Origin: Istiophorus platypterus
Taxonomy: Eukaryota; Chordata; Actinopteri; Istiophoriformes; Istiophoridae
Direction of reading: 5' to 3'
DNA: 64,000 nucleotides
NCBI GenBank assembly: GCA_016859345.1
Contig: CM029115.1
Span: forward strand, 17,488,501 to 17,552,500
The notes below the pieces were generated by a model, which saw nothing but the letters and a program-made list of their open reading frames with translations, had not been told where the DNA came from and searched no databases. Of the stretch, positions 24,114 to 36,589 are shown piece by piece. The position numbers and the translations under genes were made by a program. The first letter of the stretch is position 1. Every line of letters begins with the position of its first letter.

Positions 24114-24242
24114 GTAAGTCGTCACGGCTAGTTCACTTGATTTGTTTAGTAGTTTTGAGATGTACTAGATTGTTGGTTTTTTTTTTTAAAAATCCATTTT
24201 TCTGTTCATTTCCATTCACCCTGTTCTGTTTGTGTCCCTCAG

Positions 24243-25108
24243 GTGTGTACGCGCTGGACAGCATCATGCAGAGCTGGTTCACCCTCTTCACCCCCACAGA
24301 AGCCACCAGTATCGTGGCCACAACCGTCATGTCCAACAGCACTATCGTCCGCCTCCACCTGGACTGCCACCAGCAGGAGAACCTGGCTTCATCTGCCCGC
24401 ACCCTGGCCCTGCAGTGTGCCATGAAGGACCCCCAGAACTGCGCCCTCTCTGCTCTTACACTCTGTGAAAAGGACCACATTGCCTTCGAGACAGCCTACC
24501 AGATTGTACTGGATGCGGCGGCGACAGGGATGAGCTACACGCAGCTGTTCACTATAGCACGCTACATGGAGCACCGCGGTTACCCGATGAGGGCGTATAA
24601 GCTGGCGACGTTAGCTATGGCTCATCTGAACCTCAGTTACAACCAGGACACGCACCCGGCCATCAATGACGTGCTGTGGGCCTGCGCCCTCAGCCACTCG
24701 CTGGGGAAGAACGAGCTGGCCGCCGTTATCCCCCTGGTGGTTAAGAGCGTGAAGTGTGCCACCGTGCTCTCGGACATTTTGCGGCGGTGCACGCTCACCA
24801 CACCGGGCATGGTGTCCGCGCTGCACAGCCGCAGGAACTCTGGGAAACTGATGTCCCTGGACAAGGCGCCGCTAAGGCAGCTGCTGGACGCAACCATCGG
24901 GGCCTACATCAACACCACACACTCGCGGCTCACACACATCAGCCCGCGCCACTACAGCGAGTTCATTGAGTTCCTGGGGAAAGCCCGTGAGACTTTCATG
25001 ATGGCTCACGATGGACACATTCAGTTCACCCAGTTCATAGACAACCTGAAACAGATCTACAAGGGCAAAAAGAAACTGATGATGCTGGTGAGGGAGAGAT
25101 TCGGCTGA
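24243..25108 (+). CDS. zswim6: zswim6 terminal coding exon
   Basis: Acceptor 'tgtgtccctcag' opens an 866-nt terminal exon ending in TGA at 25106-25108. It encodes about 287 residues, starting VYALDSIMQSWFTLFTPTEA and ending LKQIYKGKKKLMMLVRERFG. This is the most conserved part of ZSWIM5/6 and is rich in helices. Counting back from the C-terminus, the Arg codon at 24947-24949 (in SPRHYSEF) corresponds to human Arg1163, the residue altered in acromelic frontonasal dysostosis, assuming no indels in the tail. The exon is more GC-rich than its AT-rich surroundings. Confidence 0.95.
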
Positions 25109-28100
25109 GTGTGAGGCTGGGGGTCACCGGAAGCTCCCCTCCCCACTCTAGTACTTTTCTATTAACTTGAGTCTGCCTTTTGAACTTCTTTTGGACTTAT
25201 AAAATAGACAAGTAAAAAAGAGGGATGTGACTTGTAGAATGAAGCAAAAAGAGAAAGGAAAAGATGACAAAAAAATCAACAGAGCCACACGCGGTATTAT
25301 TGTTCTTGCTGTTGTTATTGTTATAAACATTATTACTATTATTATTATTATTATTAATAATATTATTACTACTATGTGTACAGAAGTGTTTTTATTTTTC
25401 AGAAGAGAGGAAATTTGTCATGTTGTGAATGTTGTGTGTATTTCTCTACATGTGTGCGAGAGGAAAATGAAAAGTGAAATGTTTTGGGGTTTTTTTAATT
25501 TTTGTTTCTTTATTTTTATGATTTAAAATACCTTTTTTCCCTTTCTCAGTGCATATTGAGTTATATGTTGTCAAGTGGCTGAAGCCCTTCTACAATAGTG
25601 CTCATGTAAAAACAAAAACAAAAAAAACAAAAAAAAGAAGAAGAAGAAGAAGAAGAAGAAAAAAAAACGTCTCGGCATCCTCAAAGAGAAACTAAGGCTT
25701 TAAACCACACAGAGCACCTCTCTCTGTCTAGGCCCTCACCGGAGGGCGCTGGGCAGCACTGCACAGCTCGGCTCAGCTCGGCTCGGCACAGCACAGCTTG
25801 GTTTAGCACTGACAGAGAGCCGCCATCAGCATTTCTCCAGACACAGCAGCAGTAGCAGCAGCAGCAGCACTTGAGCAGCCATTAGTTTTCTCTGGGTCCC
25901 AGGCATTAGCTCCATTACCCACAACAATGCTCTTAGCTAACTCGTGTTGTTGTTATTGTTGTAATTTCACCCACCTCCATAACGAGTACACAGGCGCTGC
26001 AGCAATGGCACATCAGACGGTAATAAATAAGAACGAGTATTATTGTTACACTAATGTAATGTAGTACAGCTGTGATTTCTAACAGCCCAAATTTGGCGAC
26101 ATCACTGATATAGTTGAGTTTTCTAGTTGAAGCAGATACCCAGAGGGAGACGACTACCTCATGACACGGTATTGAACCTGCTCCCCGTTTTTTGTTTTTT
26201 GTGGGGTTTCTTTTTTTTTTTTGGTTTGGTTTGGGTTTTTGTTTTTTTGGGTTTTTTTTGTTTTTTTTTTGCTATCATGATACTTATCATCCTGGATAGC
26301 CGACAGTGTTAATTAAACAAGAGATTCAATAGTGAGACCAAGGTTATGAGGAGATCTAGAGTCAGATTCCTGCTGAGTGTTCCTGCGCTCGGCTCTGCTG
26401 TATGTCACTGCCCTGGCATTGGTACTTACACCCCCCAAAAATTGGCTCCAGCACACTAGGTAGATGTGTCAGTGTGTCAGTCCCCCTCCGATCTCTACAG
26501 GCACCATTGTACGGTATTTTCAGACTAGGCCAGTGTCATTTCCCTCTGTGCATGTGAATCATAGAAATTAGACTTTCTACTGTTATAGTTCATTGTGTGG
26601 AACCTTCAGTAATCGTCAAACCAGAACGTTCTCAGGGATTTCTCTACACAGGAAAAAAGGCGGAACAAATGAACGACTGACTACAGGAAAAAGACAAAAA
26701 CATGACACAACATGAGCGAGCATTTATTGTACTCTGTATATATGCCATAGTATATGTCTGAATATGGAGGATCTGAAAGTATATGTTAACTAATTTATAC
26801 AGAGTATTCTATGTAATGTGAAATACTTGAAGCCGCTGTAGTTTGCTCTCTCTCGCTCTCCTTCTCTTTCTCTCTTTTGTCTTCTCTCTTTTTCTCTCTT
26901 TTGTTGAAAACAGAACATATCAGAAGGACTAGACTGACCTTGTTGACGGCTTTTTTTTTTGTTTTGTTTTGTTTTTTTTTTTTTTTTTGGACTCACAAGG
27001 CCACATGTGTTCATACTTGAGACGCTGGATCCCGTCGGAAAAAGCAGGTTGAGTCGAAATTGGTGGTGGAGTAAAAAAAGAAAAAAAACCATTGTTCATT
27101 TCTGCTGACTAAAGCATGGGAAGGGGAGGGAGGTAGACTACTTCAGGCCATTGATCGATAAATGTTTGACAACACAATACAGGATTTCTTGAAGTACTTA
27201 AATATGCATGTAAGCTGTTGTACTAGCCTAGTTTTCCGTGTGATCCTATGGGGGCAAAAAACTATAATGTGCTTTACACAGGAGCTAATTGGACATGAAT
27301 CTGGTTAAAAAAAACAAAAAAACAAAAAAATCACGTCTTATGTGTCCAGCCTTACATGCATTTAAGAACATCTCTTGGCTGAAGTCTGCCTCATTTTGCA
27401 GTAATATAACCCTTGTCAGAGTAACTTAATAGTCGTGCAACTCAGTAAGACTCAGTGATAAGTATGCACAGGTTAAATCTATCTTAAGATTCAAAAAAAA
27501 AAAAAAGATCAGTTTCCTTGGTTCTCCCTTCCATTCACCACAGAATTTCCAGTGTCTCCTCTGCAATGTTCAGCTGTCCTGTCATTAATTGCCTTTTTAC
27601 CTTCTTCTTTATATCTGATTTTTTTTCCCCTTTTTTTCTGTGCATCTTTTTCTATCCTGTGTTGATTAAAGATTAAAGCAGCCTTTTCTCTTGCCTTGTC
27701 TTAACGCTTTAAAGTAACCAAACAGGAGATCTATCTAACAACCAAACGCGTTCTAAGAGGTGAGAGACAACCCACCTTGGTCCCAGCTTTAGTGTCCTTA
27801 ATTAGTAAGTGAATGGCTGTGTAACTCATGCTTTAACAAAGCAATTCCTCACGTGTGTTTGGTGAAAAAAAAAAAATACATTGTCCAGTGTCTCTTGTTC
27901 TCTTCAGAAACAATTTCCTCCGAGTCTTTCTAGCTGTTTTTATTTCATTTGATTTTTCTTTTTTTTTTTGTGTAGGAATCTTCTGCTCTCCCATTTTATT
28001 TATTACAATGACCCATGTATACATGCTTATGAAATTAAGATTTGATACACCGATATCAATTTATTTATGTAACTAAATCACTGTTTTATAATCTTGTTAA

Positions 28101-28160
28101 TGAGTCAATAATTGATTTTTTTGTTTTTGTTTTTTGTTTTAATAAAAGTTAGTTTTTTGA
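25109..28160 (+). other. zswim6: Probable zswim6 3' UTR
   Basis: About 3 kb of AT-rich non-coding sequence after the stop, with an (ATT)n run (25330-25374), (GAA)n (25637-25660), a GCTCG/GCACA repeat block and CAG run (about 25760-25870), and many T homopolymers. Candidate poly(A) signals are ATTAAA near 27665 and AATAAA at 28141-28146. The end point is inferred, not seen. Confidence 0.5.
28141..28146 (+). terminator. Candidate polyadenylation signal for zswim6
   Basis: Canonical AATAAA in the distal part of the AT-rich downstream region, followed by T/GT-rich sequence. Upstream alternatives such as ATTAAA near 27665 are possible. Confidence 0.4.
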
Positions 28161-28681
28161 AATGTATATTACGTCCTCCTGGAGCTCCTTTTTTATTTTC
28201 TTGTACACTGACACGGGGCACCTTTTTTGTATGGCTGCAGTTTTGTCCTAGACGGGTCTGTCATGGCTCATTATGGGACGCGGCCTATGAGTTGGAGGGC
28301 GTGCGTGGTCGGCATGTCAGTGAGAGCACATCACTCAGGATGGTTCAGATTGCCATCAAACGGCGTTAGAGAGAGGCAGAGAGGGATCACTCTTTCTGGC
28401 AGCAGGTTTCACACTGTCAGCTCAGGCAAGCTGACGAGGAAGATGAAATATAGCGATCGGTATTCCCGTTGTTTTTTTTTTTTTTTTTTTTTGTAGCCTC
28501 TGTCAGACGGCTGGGCTCGGCTAACCACAATAACCTGTTTACATGCATCCAGCACTGACAGTGGTGCCACAGGATGACTAAATCAGTGTATGTAGTTTGT
28601 CAGGTGTGTGTGCTTGTGTAGACATGGTTTTGTGTGTGCTCCTTCTTGTTCGCATGCCTCTGTGTGACTGCATGTGTTTTC

Positions 28682-28683
<2 letters not shown>

Positions 28684-28749
<66 letters not shown>

Positions 28750-29231
28750 AGGCCTTTAGGGAGTGAATGGGAACAGGTGGTAGCTCCAGACTACAGGAGC
28801 TCCTGACAGCAGTAAGGTCCCCAGACTCCCAGCCCCTCATTAAACATTGACACAAAAACACTGCAACTGTCTGTGTGTGAACAGTAATGAAGCGCAGATG
28901 ACTACACCGGCATACACACTGCAGCTTAGCACAGCACAAGTTCACCGTCCGCATCCATGTGTGTGTTTGTGCATTGTCCATCTGTGTGCACTCATTAGTG
29001 AGGCACATTTGTCCATAGAGGTGTCCACTTAGATATTTAGGAATTCGTCAGGTTTAGCAACAAAAGCACCCGTCGGCTGTCACAGGCCAGACAGAACTGT
29101 CCATTTGTTATATGATGGATGCCTGTGAGAAAGGTTGTGTGTGGTAGAGAATAAAAACACACCCATGCATGAGTGTGTATCCATGCGAGTAAGCGTACAC
29201 TTGTTTGGTGTGTGTGCGTGCGTGTGTGTGC

Positions 29232-29286
<55 letters not shown>
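28684..29286. repeat. Tandem duplication B, unit 1 (538 bp)
   Basis: From the end of the (TG)n tract (28684-28747) the sequence 'ttaaggcctttagggag' at 28748 onward recurs at 29286 with a constant offset of 538 bp. I found no difference between the copies over the shared non-repeat part. The unit is bounded by TG repeats (28684-28747 and 29205-29285). Confidence 0.95.
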
Positions 29287-29287
<1 letters not shown>

Positions 29288-29790
29288 AGGCCTTTAGGGA
29301 GTGAATGGGAACAGGTGGTAGCTCCAGACTACAGGAGCTCCTGACAGCAGTAAGGTCCCCAGACTCCCAGCCCCTCATTAAACATTGACACAAAAACACT
29401 GCAACTGTCTGTGTGTGAACAGTAATGAAGCGCAGATGACTACACCGGCATACACACTGCAGCTTAGCACAGCACAAGTTCACCGTCCGCATCCATGTGT
29501 GTGTTTGTGCATTGTCCATCTGTGTGCACTCATTAGTGAGGCACATTTGTCCATAGAGGTGTCCACTTAGATATTTAGGAATTCGTCAGGTTTAGCAACA
29601 AAAGCACCCGTCGGCTGTCACAGGCCAGACAGAACTGTCCATTTGTTATATGATGGATGCCTGTGAGAAAGGTTGTGTGTGGTAGAGAATAAAAACACAC
29701 CCATGCATGAGTGTGTATCCATGCGAGTAAGCGTACACTTGTTTGGTGTGTGTGCGTGCGTGTGTGCATGAGTGTGTGTGTGCGCGCTGC
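29287..29790. repeat. Tandem duplication B, unit 2
   Basis: Second copy, running to the TG/GCGTGC-rich stretch at about 29745-29800, where the two copies diverge ('gtgtgtgcatgag' here against a long TG tract after copy 1). No gene is affected. It lies between zswim6 and tmem252. Confidence 0.95.
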
Positions 29791-30187
29791 GTGCGCGCAC
29801 AGGCGTGTGCAAGACCACTTCCTGTGTGTCTGACCTGTGCTCAGGTCCCTGCTCAGTTCCAGTTGGTAATGACGTCCCTTGGGTGTAGTGTGGTACAGCA
29901 GCCTCCTCCGGCCTGTCTCACTGTATACTCCTAATGACATCATGATCACACACTGGCCTCTTTCATGCCAAAAGCCCTCTTCCTCACCATCACCATCAAA
30001 ACTTCTATCTAGAGCAGTCACTCCCTCTCTCTCACCATCTCTCCAACGCACACACACACTCACACACTGCACCACAGCTCTAAAACACATCAAGGCCTTG
30101 GCATTTCCTTGTGGAACTGTAGATCTATTATGCTTTATACTTTCACCTATAGAAGTATTTTTGAAGTCAAACTGAGAGCAAAGCGCA

Positions 30188-30218
30188 TTATGCAGCACAT
30201 TTCAAATGTGCTGCATAA
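30188..30218. repeat. Perfect 15-bp inverted repeat with 1-bp centre
   Basis: Arms 'ttatgcagcacattt' and 'aaatgtgctgcataa' are exactly complementary around a single C at 30203. It is not low-complexity. There is too little loop for a microRNA hairpin; a cruciform-prone site or the junction of a head-to-head element are possibilities. Confidence 0.85.
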
Positions 30219-30775
30219 GACCTATATTATAGTGGCAGGCAAATGCTACAAAGTAAAATGTAGTGTATCTGACAGTTTCTCTTTACCTTGGAGGGGAACA
30301 CTTCAAAGTTTTATGGAATATTTTTTGAATATTTATGGAATGTTTTTGTTGTTAGTAGCAATTAATGAACACAATGTCCCAAATGCTCTACAGCATTGAA
30401 GGTTAAAATTACAAATTAAAAAGTTTGAAAAATCTGAAAAAAATCAGAAGATAGTATTGATGGGATTAATAGATATAAAAGAAATCAAGTTATGGTGGCA
30501 CACACTACCGTGCTGGCAAATTTTCATGGGAGCTACAGGTTTTGGGTTTGTGTTTTTATTTATGCTATTTAGTTAACTGAAGTTTAACTTTTGATCAACT
30601 CAGAGACGATCATTTTTTGCTGAGTAAACCATATGATATTAAACCTGGGGCCAGTCTGAGTCACAAAGCACAGCTGTGGTAAATTTAGAATGCATTTTCC
30701 TCGCAACCTCAGAATAAAACACTGACATAATTGCCAAACACATCTGAAACTGACCCAAATCAGACTTGCTCTATA

Positions 30776-30851
30776 TGATAGGTGCCCTGAGATTACGTCT
30801 GTTATTTTATGGTGCCATATAAATGAAATTGAATTGGATTGAATTGAATTT
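30776..30851 (+). repeat. SINE/LINE-like 3' tail
   Basis: 'ggtgccctgagattacgtct' followed by 'ggtgccatataaatgaaatt' and a (GAATT)n end is the typical 3' tail shared by L2-type LINEs and their SINEs in teleosts. The 5' part cannot be delimited by eye. Confidence 0.6.
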
Positions 30852-31429
30852 AAACTGCTGATTGTATTATCAGGCATCAACAAAGCATATGCACTAGCTT
30901 CAGTACACAGGCTTTTCCGCTGATGATTCACTTGGGAGATCTGCATCGAAGCCTCAGGAGTCCTCCCACTGTAGCCATTTAACGTTGAGCCCAAAAATGA
31001 ACAACACATTCACTTCAAACTACCATGGACAACCAAAGTATTTCCCCCCACTTCACAGCCTTAAAATCCTTCCCACACTCATGGACCCGTGTCCAGTTTT
31101 TTCTTCATTCCCTCCATCACCCCGTCCACAAAATGCGCTCCCCTCAGTAATTTTTTTCAGTAATTGTGGAGTCAAACCATCTAGGAAAAGCCTGTAAAAT
31201 GAACATTTACAGTATCTGAGAGCGTAGTCTATGTTGTAACACTACCTCTTTCTGCAAAAAGGTCCAGGGCTCTGTGGTGCTTCGCGCTCGCTATCATTAC
31301 GGGAGTACAAAAAAGGATCATAGGCATGTGTTCTCCAACACCGCCTGCAGCATCAGGCCTCCTTCCACAGGGACTGTCTTCCTTTCCTCCTCTTCTTACA
31401 GAAGGCCGTTGGAGTTTGATCTCCTCTCT

Positions 31430-31900
31430 CCCCCTCCATCGGCCCCGAGGCATCTGATTAAATGCTAATTAAAGCCGTTAGCGCTGCTATCACTGCTGCT
31501 AACTCCTCTCTCTCTGTCACGGAGATTAATGCCCCTCGTTCATCATCCCACCTCACCCAGCCCGAGTACCTGCCCGGCCCACAAAACCTGATCAAGTCAT
31601 CAGCTCCGAAACCCCTCTCCTCCGCTCCCTCCCACCGCATGAAGATGGACGAGGGGTTTAAATTTTAATTTGAAAATTGCCCTCAATTACTTCTGCGGCG
31701 ACCACTTGCCAGAGCTTCTCATGTGGTTGAGTGGGAAGGGGTTACAGCAGCGGGTCAGTGGCCGTGATGAGCGATAAGGGGACATTAATAAGAAAGGCAG
31801 AGGTTCATTTAAAAGCAGAAAGGACAGTGGGAGCAGCTTTCTCATTATTTAACTCCCCCAGCTTTATTTAAAGGACTTTATTTAAGGATACCAAGTTAAT
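31430..31900. promoter_or_regulatory. Candidate conserved non-coding element (intergenic)
   Basis: A repeat-free block rich in homeodomain-type cores ('gattaaatgctaattaaag', 'tttaaattttaatttg', 'ctcaattacttctg') and MEF2-like 'tttatttaaagg' words, about 3 kb beyond the presumed end of zswim6. It contains no convincing ORF. It could be a developmental enhancer; conservation was not testable. Confidence 0.25.
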
Positions 31901-34355
31901 GTGTCCTCCAGGACAGACGGTTAAAGCGCCTGACAGAGTGAAAAAGTTACGGCCATAACTTACACCCTGAGCACACACTGTAGTGCTATCTTTTTTACCT
32001 CTTTTGACATTCTCGCCATTTTCAGGCAGAGCGCAATGAGCCTCAGAGGGACATAAAATGTTAGAACAAAGTTACACACATCATTTAATTTTATTCTTTC
32101 ACAATTTCTGGCCCACAAATGTTTTATTGCTTCCAATATCGGTAATCATTATAAGCTATTGGAAGATATTGAGCTATGTATAACAAGTCAGCCAAATGTC
32201 ATTTGAACTACCACCAGATCGGGGGGGAGAGCCTTGCCCTGGAATATTCAGCTGCTCTGCAGGGCCTCATCCAGTGTTTGCTTTATGCATATAATTTTTA
32301 CTGTATTACGCTCAAGATAAAGTTTTTCCTATTTTGCAAAAACAACTTACAGCAAACAGGTTGTCGTTTGTGTAGAGCTATGCTACCAGTTGCTTGTTCG
32401 TAGCCTCGGCAGATAAGTTAGGGTTTTGTTCACAGTTTCAAAATAAACAAAATTTGCAAAATAACATAGCTTTCTCCACTTTTACCCCTACACTGTGCTA
32501 CATCTCTGCGTGAGCAACAAACCTGAGCCAGCAGCGCTGTCATCCAGTCCCTTCCAAGGACAATTAACAAATATACAGAGATTTATGCACCTGTGACTTG
32601 ACTGCTCCTACCCAAAAATACTTTCACTTCATCTCTCATTGTTATTGCCAAAACTCTGCCGGATGTCTGTCCAAAAGCTCTAAATCTGTCTGCCAGTGTT
32701 TATAATGTCATAATGAATGCTGAGAAATGGAGGAAAAACGCACTTGACTTCTCTTTTCCTCTCCTAATAGATTTCATGGACATAAAATGCACATGTAACA
32801 GGACAGCATGTCTTTGTTGCATTTGAATTCAATATCCTGCAGTTTGTCCAAGGTAAAATGTTACATTCTTTGATGAAAGACACCGTAGAGATAGAAACCA
32901 AGCTAAAAAACTATTTCATGCCAGCCTCAACATTCCTTTAGGCTTGCAGAACAGCCCTCAGAGCCAAAGAAGAGCTTTCGAATCCAGGTAAAGTAAAATT
33001 TGATAGTGTGTACAGTGTGCTCTGAGTATCTGGTGCTGCACCGCAGGAATAAACAACACCATAGTCAAGGTTAGCTGGCTTTGCAGGAAGAGATAGCTTT
33101 AAAATTCCAGTGCTCGCTGATTAAAAGCCTAAATGAATAACAGCATGATGTACCCCACTCGCACTGCCATCCACTGCCTCTCTCTTTTTTTCTTTTCTTT
33201 TTTTTTTCCAGCAACAGCAGGCACCATGCATCCAGCGAACGGGAACAAAGAAGGGGGAAGAGAGACAGAGAGAAAGAGAGAAAGAGGGATGGAGCGACAG
33301 GAAGAGGAGAGAATGAGAGCATATATCAAGGCCATTTTCAGTGACATTTGTGCTCTCGGTGTGGAGAGCCACTATGAATATCAATATGAACCCACGGAGA
33401 GGAAACATAGTCTTTTTTTTCTTCTTCTTCTCACTGGGCTATTCATGCACACAAGAAATCTATTCAAGTCAGTGTAATGGCCAATCTCTGAGCCTGTGCA
33501 TGGTTGTGTGAACAGTGGTGCCTCGGCTCTATCTTCTCTCCCTCTCGTGAGTGTGGCTGGGCTTGTATTAGTGAAAAACACTTTATGTCAAGTGCAACTG
33601 TGGCGAGCACTACACTATGTAAATCAGACTGGATTAAATGCTTGCATGAGTTGAGCTCGATGGCACCAATCAGCAACAGCTACCGACCAACAGTTTTCTT
33701 AGTATAATTTCTGGTGATTTCACACAGCCTCTCCTCTCTTCTCCTCTTCCTCTTCCTCTGGTGCTTAGAGATATAGAGTCAAAGGGATGCAAATCTACCC
33801 ACTTCCTTCCTCCCCCTCCCCTATTTGCAAACGCAGATAGCCCCAGGCCAGTCCCAGGCCTTTCTATATGCAGAACCAGTGACAGGAGTTACACACCATT
33901 CTCCCCCTGTAACAAACTGTTCCCTCCCTAACAAGCTGCGAGCCTCACTCTCTCTGGGCTGCATGTATGAAGCTGTGTGATTGGTTTGGTACGGTAATAA
34001 CAATACGGGAATAGTCTGCCGGCTGCCTCCTCCCTTTTGCATGTGGATCTTTACCGCCTCCTCTCTCCTTCCCTATCCCTGCTCACCTTTTTGTGGGTGT
34101 ATGAGTGTGTATGCTGTATCTGTGTATGTGTGATTGTGGACTGTTGGCTCCGGGCTTATTACTTTAAGTTGTCTCCAGCCCCTGTGTTAATCCCTGTCTT
34201 CTTCAGGGAGGGATAACAATAATACAACAAGATCCAGAGGTACTAATGAAATCCTATCAGGTTCCTGAGCCTGAATGTCAGAGAGGGAGAGAGGGAGAGA
34301 GAGAGGTGAGGAGACTGAGAGTGTATGAGGTATTGATTGAACAGAGACCAAAGCG

Positions 34356-34360
<5 letters not shown>

Positions 34361-34402
<42 letters not shown>
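34361..34402. repeat. (GA)n microsatellite
   Basis: About 20 GA units within a longer purine-rich stretch (about 34280-34580). Confidence 0.92.
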
Positions 34403-34407
<5 letters not shown>

Positions 34408-34831
34408 GCGAGATTGAGGAGGAAGAGAAAGGCAAGGAGTAGCAGTCATGAAGAGAGAAAACAGTCACTGAAGAGTGGCTGAATATACAAACTGAGAGGG
34501 AGGTTTGAGGGTAAAATAATCAGAGAGTGAAAGGGAGAAGTGAGCAGAGAGGACTCGTACCAAAGAAGAGATTAAGAGTGGATGCGAAAGTTGGGTATGA
34601 GCGGAGACAGAATGTTTTCTCCTCAGTGACTGAGCATGCGGCAGCTAAAACACATCAGCTCTGACTTGAATAGGTTTCAAAACCCAGACCAATTCCCCGG
34701 CTGCGTCTCCGCCAGACCCACCATTCGCCCCTGGGATTGAATTAGGCCTGCCCCATTATACAGTTGCCATGGGGACCCTGACACCTCCACTGACGAAGTG
34801 AAAGCCACGCAAGGCTGAGTTGCTGATCAGA

Positions 34832-34832
<1 letters not shown>

Positions 34833-34862
<30 letters not shown>
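34833..34862. repeat. (TG)n microsatellite
   Basis: About 15 TG units in intergenic DNA. Confidence 0.9.
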
Positions 34863-34866
<4 letters not shown>

Positions 34867-36589
34867 GTGAGCATGCACATGCATTTGGGTCCGTTACTGA
34901 TATGTGTGTCCGCTTACTCCGATATGGATGTGTCTGTAGACATCACTCACAATTCACAAACAGGCTGAAATAATTGGTGCCTTCTACATATCTTCAGCTA
35001 ATACAAACATTTGGTTTTTATTCAAAAGCCCTTTGCTTTGTTGATGTTGCTTTTACTTTCACTAACCATATGGTAAACTCAACAAACACAAACATACACA
35101 TATTATGCAGCAGTCCGATGAAAACCACCCATCTCCAAAACTTTTCCTGACCTAAGAAAAACAGCCTGGTTCAGATAATCAAATGGGATTTTTAAATGGG
35201 ATTTTTAAAGCTTAGTAGAAGAAGTTTCTCAACTCATAAAAAAAGGATAAGGATAAATCATTACCAAATTTGGAGAGACGTTGTCTTCATTTGATAGCAG
35301 CAGAAAGTCACTCGGTACCAAGGCGAAATCCACACATAAAAATCCACAAACTACAACAATCATAAAGCAAAGAAAGAAAGAGGCAGACTGTATAGACACA
35401 TCCTTGGTTTATTATGTTGAACAGATCATCTTTACAACAAATGGCTCCTTTCACAAAAAGTAAGTATCAGCAGCACAAATGTTACTCTATAAATTCACTT
35501 TGTCTCAAGACATTATTGACGAGAGTCCTCAGAATTTTCTCAATTGGTCTCAGATTACAAAACCAAGTTTTTCTGTGACATGACATTGGACGATAATCAC
35601 CTTTTAGTCAGCTGGGGACAGGAGTGCAACAGATTGATGATCACTGGCTAATGTGTTAGAGAGGAATTGCCTTGTAGTCACAGAGCAACATTATAATTAT
35701 TCAGGAATCATCTCTCCAAGTTCAGTGTCTTCTCTCCTTTTAGCATTGTTTTGGTCTCCACCAACTCCTGAAAATAGCTCCTGAGCTCACTTTGTATTTC
35801 TGAGATTAAGTGTTGGGTAAGTGGCGCAGAGTTTGTTTTGACTGTAAACAGCTTCCTCTTCCAACGGGAAATGGGGATCACAGAGAGTGAATCAGAACAG
35901 AAGCTAAGTCCAAAAGTTAAAAGCAGAACAATGAACTGAAAGAAGCTAGAGGACTCCAGAGCCGAGAGGAACCGCAGAACTGAATGTGGCATTATCAGCT
36001 GAGACTCAACCCTTTCAAATGCTCATGTTCTTTTTGTCAAGTCTCTGTGAGGATGTGTAGTTGCTCTGTGACCGAAATGAATATGACAATAGACAATTAG
36101 AAAAACAGGTGTAATTTATTTTGCTTAGCTTAAGTCGGGATTCAAAGGTGAGGCGAAATTAGCATTTTCTCTCTCTAAATTAGTCAGGGATAAATTTGTA
36201 TTTCCAAGACCCTGTGACATGCAGACTCAGCGTTCAATCTTTTTTTTTTTTAGAAACATTTTGCAGATTACCTATAACCTTAAATTTTAAAACAATTTCA
36301 TGCATCTAAATTTATTCTTGTATTTATTTATTTCTCTAATTTTACTCAAGCTCCCTGAACAAAAACAGATACTAGTTATCCACTTGTACACACAAACCCA
36401 CGCACACCCACACACATACACCCACATACAGACACACACACCCACACACACCAACTTACACACACACACACACTGACACACAAACACACACATACAAACA
36501 AGTGAATGGATACTGAAAGCAGATACCTTGTCTGTCTCCTCACATTGGAATTTTGTCACCAACGCAGTTCTAATGGATGGCCAGAGAAA

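Larger units (their letters stand above)
5511..28160 (+). other. zswim6: zswim6 gene, 3' part (13 coding exons plus 3' UTR)
   Basis: Zinc finger SWIM-domain protein of the ZSWIM5/6 subfamily. Joining exons at consensus GT-AG sites gives one open frame of about 989 residues, using one of two copies of a duplicated exon. My recollection of human ZSWIM6 is 1215 residues, so about 225 N-terminal residues lie upstream of the window. The order is: SWIM zinc finger (first visible exon), a long helical repeat-like middle, and a highly conserved C-terminal region ending in MLVRERFG. In mammals ZSWIM6 acts in neuronal and craniofacial development, and a recurrent human Arg1163Trp change causes acromelic frontonasal dysostosis. 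The related ZSWIM8 is a cullin-ligase substrate receptor, but that activity is not shown here. zswim5 is the main alternative; linkage to pgm5/tmem252 and close match to remembered ZSWIM6 favour zswim6. The transcript probably ends near the AATAAA at 28141. Confidence 0.8.

Noticed and set aside
23990..24242. One continuous 372-residue ORF from 23990 to 25108 considered as a single exon
   Set aside because: The segment between 24114 and 24242 has strong GT and AG sites and an unconserved hydrophobic translation. Splicing it out restores the ZSWIM6 sequence TCATEVGVYALDS.
28583..30198. Long minus-strand ORFs containing Thr-His repeats
   Set aside because: The TG repeat and the 538-bp duplication generate them. 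The unique parts show no family resemblance.
30188..30218. Inverted repeat considered as a microRNA precursor
   Set aside because: The 1-nt loop and 15-bp arms cannot form a microRNA hairpin of normal size.
35708..35992. 94-residue minus-strand ORF with a charged, possibly coiled C-terminal half
   Set aside because: I do not recognise it, it has no supporting splice sites or neighbours, and this length is expected by chance in 64 kb. A mobile-element origin is possible but cannot be supported.
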